Part shown: positions 1 to 6,859 of the stretch, one piece after another
Numbering within the stretch: position 1 is the first letter of the stretch
Layout: each line of letters starts with the position of its first letter
Source: Alphaproteobacteria bacterium
GTDB taxonomy: Bacteria > Pseudomonadota > Alphaproteobacteria > Rhizobiales > Xanthobacteraceae
Reading direction: 5' to 3'
Length of the DNA: 6,859 nucleotides
Assembly: GCA_005884855.1 (NCBI GenBank)
Contig: VAZS01000276.1
Span: forward strand, 1 to 6,859
Made by a program: the position numbers and the translations under genes
Notes under the pieces: model-generated
Databases searched by the model: none
Seen by the model: only the letters and a program-made list of their open reading frames with translations
What the model was told of the DNA's origin: nothing

Positions 1-135
1 TGTTCCGAACCAAAAGGTACGTTCCCACGCGTTACTCACCCGTCTGCCGCTGACGTATTGCTACGCCCGCTCGACTTGCATGTGTTAAGCCTGCCGCCAG
101 CGTTCGCTCTGAGCCAGGATCAAACTCTCAAGTTG
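1..135 (-). rRNA. rrs: 16S ribosomal RNA, 5' end (partial)
   Basis: Read on the minus strand, this stretch starts with the conserved 16S 5' end: AGAGTTTGATCCTGGCTC at 128-111 is the universal forward-primer site. It continues through the segment for helices around E. coli positions 20-130, including the conserved ACGGGTGAGTAACGCGTGG. The gene runs leftwards out of the window, so only about 135 nt of roughly 1,490 are present. The mature 5' end is placed near 135 by alignment with the E. coli 5' terminus and is accurate to a few bases. The wording of the first variable region resembles Bradyrhizobium and its close relatives, which is the main basis for the taxonomic guess. It should be the first gene of an rrn operon continuing with tRNA genes, 23S and 5S to the left, none of which are visible. 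Confidence 0.97.
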
Positions 136-344
136 GACTTGAAACTTCAAACCGGCTGATCACAACGTTTGACGAGGTCCCACCATATTTATTGAACGCG
201 ATTCACATCGCGGACAACGATGGTGTAACCTATGTAAACGTGTACCGCCGAAGTCTTTCGTCCAGCCTCAACACCTGAAAACCGAAGCCTTCAGGTAATC
301 GAGACTCGCAAGGACTCCGCCGTCCACGTTTCTCTTTCTTCATC

Positions 345-363
345 TTCACTTGTCAAACAGCCC
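345..363 (-). promoter_or_regulatory. boxA-like rRNA antitermination site
   Basis: The minus strand reads GGGCTGTTTGACAAGTGAA. Its core GCTGTTTGACAA (361-350) matches 10 of 12 bases of the E. coli rrn boxA core GCTCTTTAACAA. It sits within the rRNA leader, between the promoter and mature 16S, as boxA does in other rrn operons, where NusB/NusE (S10) and SuhB bind the transcript to stop premature Rho-dependent termination. No clear boxB hairpin can be assigned, although hairpins do lie just upstream on the transcript (381-419). The assignment rests on motif and position only. Confidence 0.6.
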
Positions 364-449
364 GGGACCCGAAGACCCCTCTCCCATTGCTGGGAGCTTT
401 CCTCTTCCCATTCGGGAAGCCTCGGAAGTCCTCATTCGACGACAAATGA

Positions 450-469
450 CAACCGATTGTCATCGGTTG
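450..469 (-). repeat. Perfect 8-bp inverted repeat in rRNA leader
   Basis: CAACCGAT (450-457) and ATCGGTTG (462-469) are perfect reverse complements around a 4-nt loop. An overlapping alternative pairing, ATGACAA (446-452) with TTGTCAT (457-463), shares part of the same bases, so two mutually exclusive hairpins can be drawn. The element also contains a 14-mer (457-470) that recurs with one mismatch at the rRNA promoter -35 region (580-593). It could be a leader RNA structure or a DNA-binding site; the sequence does not decide. Confidence 0.55.
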
Positions 470-557
470 TTGAATCACTCATCCTAGTGAGGAGCTTCAC
501 GGGCACGAAAACATGCCTTGGCCATGGGCCAAGACAGCGCCGCGCTCAGTGGGCGGG

Positions 558-586
558 TTATAAGCCCGCGCGATCGGCCTTGTCAA
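558..586 (-). promoter_or_regulatory. sigma-70 promoter of the rrn operon
   Basis: On the minus strand a perfect -35 hexamer TTGACA (586-581) is followed by exactly 17 bp and a -10 hexamer TTATAA (563-558, 5 of 6 to TATAAT). The next bases, CCCGCCCA, form a GC-rich discriminator, which is the usual feature of rRNA promoters repressed by ppGpp/DksA during the stringent response. Transcription should start near the A at 550, giving a leader of about 415 nt before 16S. The -10 lies inside a small dyad, GCGGG/CCCGC (553-557 and 565-569). I see no clear AT-rich UP element upstream of -35. Confidence 0.85.
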
Positions 587-972
587 CGGTTGTCGTCAAC
601 AATCGTCACGTCGCCGAACAGATTCTCGCAGCAGGGGAAGTCTCGATATTAAAAGGCTTTGCGCCGTACTTGAGCCACAATCCTGCGACGTTCTGGCACT
701 CAGGTAGGCATCGAATCGCCGGGCGCCAGTGGGGGCTGCCGGTGTTTTCATCTACCAAGGAAACCGGCGTTCCCGCCTTTTCCTTGCGGCCTGAAACGTC
801 AAGAGATCGATCTGCAGACATGGTTGTTCGTGATCCCGGCCTGCCTTCTGGGCATTGATTGCTGGACAGCCATCCGCCACGCCGTGTTCCCGGACGTCCT
901 GTGAGAGGCCAACGCCGGCCAGGGATGGGCGAAGATCTCGTCGAATGTTGATGGAACTTGGGGGGACGGCGG
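587..972. other. Divergent intergenic region, no gene recognised
   Basis: This stretch lies between the leftward rRNA promoter and the rightward M23 peptidase gene. Short open frames cross it on both strands, but none has a convincing ribosome-binding site, recognisable protein content or plausible extent, and the longest plus-strand one runs back through the rRNA promoter and leader. The peptidase promoter must lie here if the gene has its own, yet I could not find a hexamer pair good enough to name. I also see no tRNA, insertion sequence or riboswitch. The only legible signal is the G-run at 960-965 just before the TTG start at 973. Confidence 0.5.
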
Positions 973-3018
973 TTGAGCCACAGGACGTCACGCGGGAGCT
1001 ACGGACGCGAGACCGGGATCATTGATCTTGGTCACGAACCGCCGCTGTCCGTGGATGGTTCCGAAGCCGCAGTGATCGATCGCCGCCGCGTCTCGGTGCA
1101 GTGGTTTAGCGGAACCATCCTCACCGGTTTGTGCGGCGCGGCCCTGATCGGCGGCGCCGTTTTCGCATCCCTCGACGGCGAAATGACGTTTGCCAAAGTA
1201 CCGGAGCGGGTCGAGGGTGCGCTGCGCGGCGCGTTCGGCGCGAATGACAAGGCTGCCAGCCTGCACAAGAGCGACCGGCTGCCGCCGCCGGGCGAGTCCA
1301 CCGCCGCTCGCAACCTGGTGCGAATTTCCACGGTCACCCGGATCGGCAACCGTGATGTCATGCGGGTGAGGCCGTTCGTCCGTATTTCCGGCAATCTATC
1401 GATGACCACCAGCGATCTCAGCGCCAAGATCCCGCCGTTCAACGCCCAGCGCATGCTGAGCGACATCGGGACCCCCGCTCCTGCGGCCGCCGATGATCCG
1501 ACCGTCGCCGACGCGGTCGCGCCCGATGCCGAGGTTTCCTTTGTCACCAAGGATCTCGCGCTGATCCTGCCAAAGGCGAAGCTTGCCGCGGTGGTTGCGC
1601 TGGACGAGGTCCTGATGCGCGTACGCGATGCCTCGAACTGGCGCGGCAGCAGCGGCGTGCGATACGCCACGCTCGCTAGCGCCGCCGCCGATGCAAGCGG
1701 CGCGGATCTCAAACTGGCCTACGCCACCGAGAGTACCTCGAGCGATCCGTATGCCGGGTTTGAAACCCGCGTGGTCCCGGAAAACGTCACGCTGCTGCCC
1801 AAGACCAAAGATCAGATCACCGGCGGCAATCCCTCCAGCGAACGCATCCACATCGTCAAGAAGGGCGACAGCGTCACCTCCATCCTGCGCGATCAGGGCG
1901 CCACCCCGGAGGAAGCGAGAGCCATCGCCGCTACCCTTGGGGTCCGTGGCCGTGACGGCGGACTGAAGGAAAGCCAAAAGTTGCGTATTCTGATGGCACC
2001 CGCCGGTGCCGGTCAGCGGCTGCAGCCCTATCGCGTGATTGTCGCGAACGACGCGACCATCGAAGCCATCGCCGCACTATCCGATCTTGGCAAATACGTC
2101 GCCGTGGACGTGCAGAGCATGAACACCGTTGCGGAGGCGGCCGACAATAGCGACGACGATGATGACGACGGCAGCGGTGTGCGGCTTTATCAGAGCATTT
2201 ACGAAACCGCGCTCCGCAATAAGGTGCCGCCGGCCGTGATCGAAGACATGGTCCGGATTTACTCCTATGACGTCGATTTCCAGCGCAAGGTGCAACCTGG
2301 CGACTCCTTCGACGTCTTCTACGCCGGCGAAGACGAAGGCGCCAATGTTACCGAAAAGAACGATGTGCTGTTTGCTTCGCTGACGGTCGGCGGAGAAACC
2401 AAGAAATATTATCGCTTCCAGACTCCCGACGACGCGGTGATCGACTACTACGACGAGTCCGGCAAGAGTGCGAAGAAGTTCCTGGTGCGCAAACCGGTCA
2501 ACAACGCGATCATGCGCTCGGGCTTCGGCGGACGGCGCCATCCCATCCTCGGCTATCTCAAGATGCACACCGGCGTCGACTGGGCCACGCCCTATGGCAC
2601 TCCGATTTTTGCGTCGGGCAACGGCTTGGTCGAGAAAGTCGGTTGGGAAGGCGGTTACGGAAAATACGTTCGCATCAAGCACAACAATGGATACGAGACC
2701 GCGTACGGGCACATGTCCGCCTTCGCCAAGGGCCTGGAAGTCGGCAAGCGGGTGCGGCAGGGCCAGGTGATCGGTTTCGTCGGATCGACCGGCATGTCCA
2801 CCGGCGCGCATGTGCATTACGAAATCCTGGTCAATAGCCGCTTCGTCGATCCGATGCGCATCAAGCTGCCGCGCGGCCGCTCGCTCGACGGGCCGCTGAT
2901 GGCAGGCTTCGAGAAAGAACGCGACCGTGTCGATACCATGATGAACAATCGCGGCGGCACGGCTCGCGTATCGGACGCCACCGGGACCGCCACCGGGCGG
3001 CAGATCAGCAACCGCTGA
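973..3018 (+). CDS. Membrane-anchored LysM/M23 family peptidoglycan endopeptidase
   Basis: This is a probable zinc metallo-endopeptidase that cuts peptide cross-links of peptidoglycan in the periplasm, similar in plan to E. coli MepM. From the TTG at 973 it has 681 residues: a short basic cytoplasmic tail, one membrane segment at about 44-67, a long low-complexity stretch, a LysM-like domain at about 291-342 (starts RIHIVKKGDSV), a run of six aspartates at 394-399, an OapA/Csd3-like linker region, and a LytM/M23 domain at about 500-640. The M23 zinc and catalytic residues are all present: HTGVD (H532, D536), YGH (H580) and HVH (H613, H615), so it should be active. The start is uncertain. The TTG at 973 has a G-rich run 8 nt upstream (960-965) and gives an MSHRTSRGS N-terminus; an in-frame TTG at 958 would add five residues. 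The first in-frame ATGs lie beyond the membrane segment and are unlikely starts. The propeller gene follows after 28 nt and may share its transcript. Confidence 0.92.
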   Translation: MSHRTSRGSYGRETGIIDLGHEPPLSVDGSEAAVIDRRRVSVQWFSGTILTGLCGAALIGGAVFASLDGEMTFAKVPERVEGALRGAFGANDKAASLHKSDRLPPPGESTAARNLVRISTVTRIGNRDVMRVRPFVRISGNLSMTTSDLSAKIPPFNAQRMLSDIGTPAPAAADDPTVADAVAPDAEVSFVTKDLALILPKAKLAAVVALDEVLMRVRDASNWRGSSGVRYATLASAAADASGADLKLAYATESTSSDPYAGFETRVVPENVTLLPKTKDQITGGNPSSERIHIVKKGDSVTSILRDQGATPEEARAIAATLGVRGRDGGLKESQKLRILMAPAGAGQRLQPYRVIVANDATIEAIAALSDLGKYVAVDVQSMNTVAEAADNSDDDDDDGSGVRLYQSIYETALRNKVPPAVIEDMVRIYSYDVDFQRKVQPGDSFDVFYAGEDEGANVTEKNDVLFASLTVGGETKKYYRFQTPDDAVIDYYDESGKSAKKFLVRKPVNNAIMRSGFGGRRHPILGYLKMHTGVDWATPYGTPIFASGNGLVEKVGWEGGYGKYVRIKHNNGYETAYGHMSAFAKGLEVGKRVRQGQVIGFVGSTGMSTGAHVHYEILVNSRFVDPMRIKLPRGRSLDGPLMAGFEKERDRVDTMMNNRGGTARVSDATGTATGRQISNR

Positions 3019-3046
3019 AATCTCGCATTTTAGAATTCCTGTATCG

Positions 3047-4642
3047 TTGAACGCGCGCGCGGCTTTCAACGTGATCGGCGCGTCAGCGCAGACCTATGAA
3101 GTCACCAAGCTGGTTCCCGGCTCGGCCTTTCATGGCGTGCACGGGCTCGGAGTGGACAAGTCGGGGCGTCTGTTCGCGGGCAGCGTCGCGGGCGCGGCGC
3201 TCTATGAGGTCGACCGCAATAACGGGACCGCCAAAATTGTAGTGCCGACGCCCGAAGGCATGGCCGATGACATTGCGTTTGCGCCCGACGGCACCATGGC
3301 CTGGACCGGCTTTCTCACCGGCGACCTGTATTCGCGCAAAGGTGATGGCCCGATCAAGAAGCTCGCTTCCGGCCTGCCCGGAATCAACTCGCTGGCCTAC
3401 CGCAACGACGGCCGGCTTTACGCCACCACCGTGTTCCTCGGGGATACGCTGTACGAGATCGACGTCGAAGGCATCAAGCCGCCTCGCATGATCATGGAGA
3501 AGATGGGCGGCCTCAACGGATTCGAGTTCGGACCGGACGATAAGCTGTACGGTCCTCTGTGGTTCAAGGGCCAGGTCGCCAAGGTGGACGTCGACAAGGC
3601 CGAGCTGAGCGTCGTCGCAGATGGTTTCAAGATTCCGGCGGCCGTCAATTTCGATTCCAAGGGCAACCTGTGGGTCGTGGATACCGCACTCGGCCAACTG
3701 GTCCGGGTCGATCCGAAAACCGGCGCGAAGAAGATGGTCGCGCAGCTCAAGCCTTCGCTCGACAATCTTGCGATCGACGACAAGGATCGCATCTTCGTGT
3801 CCAATATGGCCGATAACGGTATCCAGGAGGTCGATCCCGAGACCGGCGCCGCCAAGCAGATCATCATCGGCAAGCTGGCGCTGCCCGGCGGAATCGGCGT
3901 GGTCTCCGATGGTGGCAAGGACACTATCTACGTCGCCGACGTGTTCGCCTATCGCACAGTCGACGGCGCGACGGGAGAAGTAAGTGAACCCGCGCGGATG
4001 CATGCCGCCGGCGTGACGCTGGAATACCCGATGAGCGCCACGGCCAAAGGCGATGAGGTGATCCTCTCGAGCTGGTTCACCGGCACGGTGCAGGTGATCG
4101 ATCGCAAGACCGGCGCCACTCGCGAGATGTTGCACGACTTCAAGGCCCCACATGATGCGATCCGGCTCGACGATGGCAGCATTCTCGTCAACGAACTCGG
4201 CACCAAGTCTTTGGTCCAAGCGAGCGGCGAGCACGGCAAGGACCGGAAAGCGTTGGCCGCTGACCTTGAAGGCCCGGTCGGGTTGGTCGGCGGTGCGAAG
4301 GGCGAGGTATACGTCACGGAAGCCTTTGCCGGCCTGATCTCAAAGATCGAAAGCAGCGGCGAAAAAACCGTACTGGCCAAGGACCTGAAGATGCCGGAAG
4401 GCATCGCGCGGGCATCCGATGGCAAGCTGATCGTGGCCGAGGTCGGCGCCAAACGCATCCTCGAAATCGATCCACAAAGCGGGAACATCCGCGAGATCGC
4501 CGGCAACCTGCCGATTGGGCTGGTCGGCGCACCCGGGGGATTGCCGACCAATATTCCGACCGGGGTCGGGGTCGGGGCGTCCGGCACGATTTACTTCTCT
4601 TCGGACATCGAGAACGCGATCTACAAGATATCGAAAAAGTAG
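3047..4642 (+). CDS. SMP-30/NHL-like beta-propeller protein, probably two six-bladed propellers
   Basis: The protein (531 residues from the TTG at 3047) is made almost entirely of repeats of about 40-45 residues. Each has a strand, a D-x-x-G-type turn (for example DKSGRLF, RNDGRLY, DSKGNLW, ASDGKL) and a closing strand with LYEVD, LVRVD or ILEID, often followed by a TG turn. I count about 12 units, which would build two six-bladed propellers. The fold resembles SMP-30/gluconolactonase/NHL proteins, which include lactonases and binding proteins; no substrate or catalytic metal site can be assigned here. The N-terminus is odd. There is no ATG, no clear ribosome-binding site, and the 14 residues before QTYEV end in a signal-peptidase-like ASA but lack a full hydrophobic core. 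An in-frame stop at 2942-2944 and no earlier start codon leave only TTG 3047 or GTG 3071. It lies 28 nt after the M23 gene and is probably co-transcribed with it. Confidence 0.8.
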   Translation: MNARAAFNVIGASAQTYEVTKLVPGSAFHGVHGLGVDKSGRLFAGSVAGAALYEVDRNNGTAKIVVPTPEGMADDIAFAPDGTMAWTGFLTGDLYSRKGDGPIKKLASGLPGINSLAYRNDGRLYATTVFLGDTLYEIDVEGIKPPRMIMEKMGGLNGFEFGPDDKLYGPLWFKGQVAKVDVDKAELSVVADGFKIPAAVNFDSKGNLWVVDTALGQLVRVDPKTGAKKMVAQLKPSLDNLAIDDKDRIFVSNMADNGIQEVDPETGAAKQIIIGKLALPGGIGVVSDGGKDTIYVADVFAYRTVDGATGEVSEPARMHAAGVTLEYPMSATAKGDEVILSSWFTGTVQVIDRKTGATREMLHDFKAPHDAIRLDDGSILVNELGTKSLVQASGEHGKDRKALAADLEGPVGLVGGAKGEVYVTEAFAGLISKIESSGEKTVLAKDLKMPEGIARASDGKLIVAEVGAKRILEIDPQSGNIREIAGNLPIGLVGAPGGLPTNIPTGVGVGASGTIYFSSDIENAIYKISKK

Positions 4643-4652
4643 TTTGCGAAGC

Positions 4653-4735
4653 CTGCGTGCCCCGGGCGGCTACTGCGTGCCCCGGGCCGCCGCCACCGCG
4701 TGCCCGGGCCGCCACTGCGCGCCCCGGGCACGCAG
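4653..4735. repeat. GC-rich array of four imperfect ~20-bp units with CCCGGG core
   Basis: Just after the propeller gene stop, the unit CTGCGTGCCCCGGGC(G/C)GC recurs with variations beginning at 4653, 4673, 4696 and 4715, spaced 20, 23 and 19 bp. Every copy contains CCCGGG. The last copy (GCCCCGGGCACGCAG, ending 4735) is close to the reverse complement of the first, so the whole array can fold into a large GC hairpin, with several alternative pairings. No T-run follows. It may help end transcription of the upstream gene or protect its 3' end; it might equally be a small expandable repeat. The units are far too short and lack the regular spacers needed for CRISPR. Confidence 0.7.
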
Positions 4736-4830
4736 CCCAAGGCACGTCCTCAAGACACCGCCCGCACCTCCTCTGATCACCTCCACGCTAAACTTTCGCA
4801 ATCAGAACCGAAATTTGATGAAGCCGGTGC

Positions 4831-4854
4831 GGAACTCCGGGCGCGGATTCAGTT
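4831..4854 (+). promoter_or_regulatory. Possible EcfG-type general stress promoter
   Basis: GGAAC (4831-4835) is followed by 16 nt and GTT (4852-4854), about 35 nt upstream of the SPW gene start. In alphaproteobacteria the general stress response sigma factor EcfG (controlled by PhyR and NepR) recognises about GGAAC-N16-17-CGTT. Here the base before GTT is A rather than C, and counted to that position the spacer is 15, one short of the usual range. Position and orientation are right for driving the SPW gene and perhaps the small gene behind it. A five-plus-three base match can occur by chance, so this is tentative. Confidence 0.35.
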
Positions 4855-4889
4855 TAGATGCGCAGGTAAGCCTTCATATGGAGGGTCTG

Positions 4890-5246
4890 ATGGAGAATTG
4901 GAGCAACGCAAAATGGTGCGATGTCGCCAACCTGATCCTGGGCGCCATTCTGTTTTTTTCGCCCTGGATCTTCGGATTTGACGCTGGGAGCACCTCTGGA
5001 AACGCCCATATAGCCGGCGTCGTGATCGCGGTGCTTGCAATCATGGCGCTTGCGGCGTTCGCGATCTGGGAAGAATGGCTCAACCTGATCGTCGGAATAT
5101 GGACGTTGGTCTCGCCTTGGTTGCTGGGATTCCACGGGACCGCGATGACGGTCCACGTCATCATCGGCGCAGCGGTAGCAATCCTCGCGGCGATTGAACT
5201 CTGGATGATGTCCCAGAATCCGCCACGGCTAACCACAGGCCGGTAA
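4890..5246 (+). CDS. SPW-repeat small integral membrane protein
   Basis: The 118-residue product begins MENWSNAKW and contains two copies of the SPW motif, FFSPWIFGF and LVSPWLLGF, each at the end of a hydrophobic helix that follows a WxxxxN(L) stretch (WCDVANLILG and WLNLIVGIW). Four membrane segments are visible, at roughly 11-31, 43-62, 67-86 and 89-111, with little soluble sequence. This is the architecture of the SPW-repeat family of inner-membrane proteins, which has no established biochemical role. The ATG at 4890 was chosen because GGAGGG (4880-4885) lies at proper distance. An in-frame ATG at 4878 would add four residues (MEGL), and the frame stays open far upstream into the propeller gene without a credible earlier start. 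A possible stress promoter precedes it, and a small acidic-protein gene follows after 45 nt, suggesting a two-gene unit. Confidence 0.85.
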   Translation: MENWSNAKWCDVANLILGAILFFSPWIFGFDAGSTSGNAHIAGVVIAVLAIMALAAFAIWEEWLNLIVGIWTLVSPWLLGFHGTAMTVHVIIGAAVAILAAIELWMMSQNPPRLTTGR

Positions 5247-5291
5247 GGCAGGGCATCGGCCCGATCGCACTCGGCCGGAGGATGAAGCGCC

Positions 5292-5549
5292 ATGACACGG
5301 CTGACGCGGCACGACATAGCTGAGGCGCTCGGTCCGCTCGACGATGTCACCATCGCCGAGATCATTGGCACCGGAGCGACCGTGAGTGAACTCGCCGAGG
5401 CTCAAGCCTGGATGGCCAACGACGAGCCGCTCATGAACGCCGGCAGGCCATTGGCGACCGGTCGCGTCCGCGAACTCATCGACATCCTTGAGGAGCTCGA
5501 GCCCGAGGAAGATGAGCAGGAAGCCGGCCCGGTCGCGAGTAGAGGCTAA
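5292..5549 (+). CDS. Small acidic protein of unknown function
   Basis: I do not recognise this 85-residue protein. It starts with ATG preceded by a strong GGAGG (5277-5281). It has a basic N-terminus (MTRLTRHDIAEALG), a predicted helical middle with alternating alanine and acidic residues (ATVSELAEAQAWMANDEP), and a strongly acidic tail (IDILEELEPEEDEQE). There is no signal peptide, membrane segment or cysteine. The codon use looks like that of the neighbouring genes, and the gene sits between the SPW gene and a strong terminator, which supports it being real and in the same transcript. The N-terminal helix pair with T-V-S-E-L-A could suggest a small helical DNA- or protein-binding fold, but this is only a resemblance and no function is assigned. 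Confidence 0.75.
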   Translation: MTRLTRHDIAEALGPLDDVTIAEIIGTGATVSELAEAQAWMANDEPLMNAGRPLATGRVRELIDILEELEPEEDEQEAGPVASRG

Positions 5550-5550
5550 G

Positions 5551-5593
5551 GCGCGCCCCGGACACGCTCGTCCGTCCGGGGCGCGCGGTGTTT

Positions 5594-5595
<2 letters not shown>
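5551..5595. terminator. Strong intrinsic terminator between convergent genes
   Basis: GCGCGCCCCGGAC (5551-5563) and GTCCGGGGCGCGC (5574-5586) form a perfect 13-bp stem with a 10-nt loop, beginning one base after the small acidic gene's stop. On the plus strand it is followed by GGTGTTTT (5587-5594), a short T-run, so it should end the SPW/acidic-protein transcript. On the minus strand the hairpin lies 8 nt beyond the clpB stop and is followed by a weak pyrimidine-rich stretch, so it may work in both directions. It is the only hairpin in this 44-nt gap. Confidence 0.85.

Positions 5596-6859
<1,264 letters not shown>

Larger units (their letters stand above)
136..550 (-). other. Pre-16S rRNA leader with several hairpins
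   Basis: This is the transcribed spacer between the inferred rRNA start site (about 550) and mature 16S. It has no credible coding content. It is rich in perfect inverted repeats: CTTGGCC/GGCCAAG at 517-533 (3-nt loop), CAACCGAT/ATCGGTTG at 450-469 (4-nt loop), CTTCCC/GGGAAG at 404-419, CTCCCA/TGGGAG at 381-396, ACCTGAA/TTCAGGT at 273-296, and CGCGAT/ATCGCG at 197-212 nested inside CACCAT/ATGGTG at 181-225. Such leaders normally carry antitermination signals and pair with sequence downstream of 16S to form the RNase III processing stem; that partner lies outside the window. None of the hairpins is followed by a clear U-run on the minus strand, so they look like leader structure rather than terminators. 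Confidence 0.75.

Noticed and set aside
440..470. Second rRNA promoter (ATGACA, 18 bp, TCGAAT)
   Set aside because: Both hexamers are degenerate and overlap a hairpin; kept only as a possibility under the repeated 14-mer.
457..858. 133-codon plus-strand open frame across the rRNA promoter
   Set aside because: It runs antisense through the rRNA leader and promoter, has no ribosome-binding site, and its product resembles no protein family.
953..976. EcfG-type promoter GGAAC...GTT before the M23 gene
   Set aside because: The spacer is only 14 nt and the GTT overlaps the start codon at 973, so it cannot drive that gene.
752..991. Overlapping short minus-strand open frames upstream of the peptidase gene
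   Set aside because: They lack start signals and protein-like composition and overlap one another; GC-rich DNA produces such frames by chance.
4653..4735. CRISPR array
   Set aside because: The units are about 20 bp, imperfect and nearly back to back, with no unique spacers and no cas genes nearby.
4515..5246. Long start for the SPW protein (243 residues)
   Set aside because: The extra N-terminal part overlaps the end of the propeller gene, crosses the GC-rich repeat array, and reads as arginine/proline-rich shadow sequence. The ATG at 4890 has a proper ribosome-binding site.

Overview
The window looks like ordinary chromosomal sequence from an alphaproteobacterium of the Bradyrhizobium / Rhodopseudomonas / Afipia group (Nitrobacteraceae). 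The evidence is the 16S rRNA 5' end on the left edge, which reads like Bradyrhizobium-type 16S, the GC-rich codon use, and proteins that resemble that group by eye. No database search was possible, so genus is an inference.

Layout. Positions 1-135 (minus strand) are the 5' end of a 16S rRNA gene, transcribed leftwards out of the window. Behind it lie a structured leader of about 415 nt (136-550) with a boxA-like antitermination site, and a textbook sigma-70 promoter (558-586; TTGACA, 17 bp, TTATAA, GC-rich discriminator). Diverging from this is a plus-strand gene for a membrane-anchored LysM/M23 peptidoglycan hydrolase (973-3018, TTG start). It is followed after 28 nt by a long beta-propeller (SMP-30/NHL-like) protein with about 12 repeat units (3047-4642), whose start and secretion signal look abnormal. 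A GC-rich array of four imperfect ~20-bp units built on CCCGGG (4653-4735) closes this block.

Next are two small plus-strand genes: a four-helix SPW-repeat membrane protein (4890-5246), preceded by a possible EcfG-type general-stress promoter, and an unrecognised 85-residue acidic protein (5292-5549). A perfect 13-bp-stem terminator (5551-5586) separates them from the convergent minus-strand clpB disaggregase gene (5594-6859). That gene enters from the right edge, so only its C-terminal 421 codons are visible.

How the genes relate. This is a patchwork of core functions: ribosome synthesis, cell-wall remodelling, protein disaggregation and probable envelope or stress proteins. The M23 and propeller genes are close enough to be co-transcribed, and so are the SPW and acidic-protein genes. 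I see no mobile element, phage gene, CRISPR array, toxin-antitoxin pair or defence module, and no convincing undescribed multi-gene system. The points most worth a second look are the odd N-terminus and double-propeller length of the 3047-4642 gene, the GC-rich repeat array behind it, the possible stress promoter at 4831-4854, and the duplicated 14-mer and hairpins of the rRNA promoter and leader.
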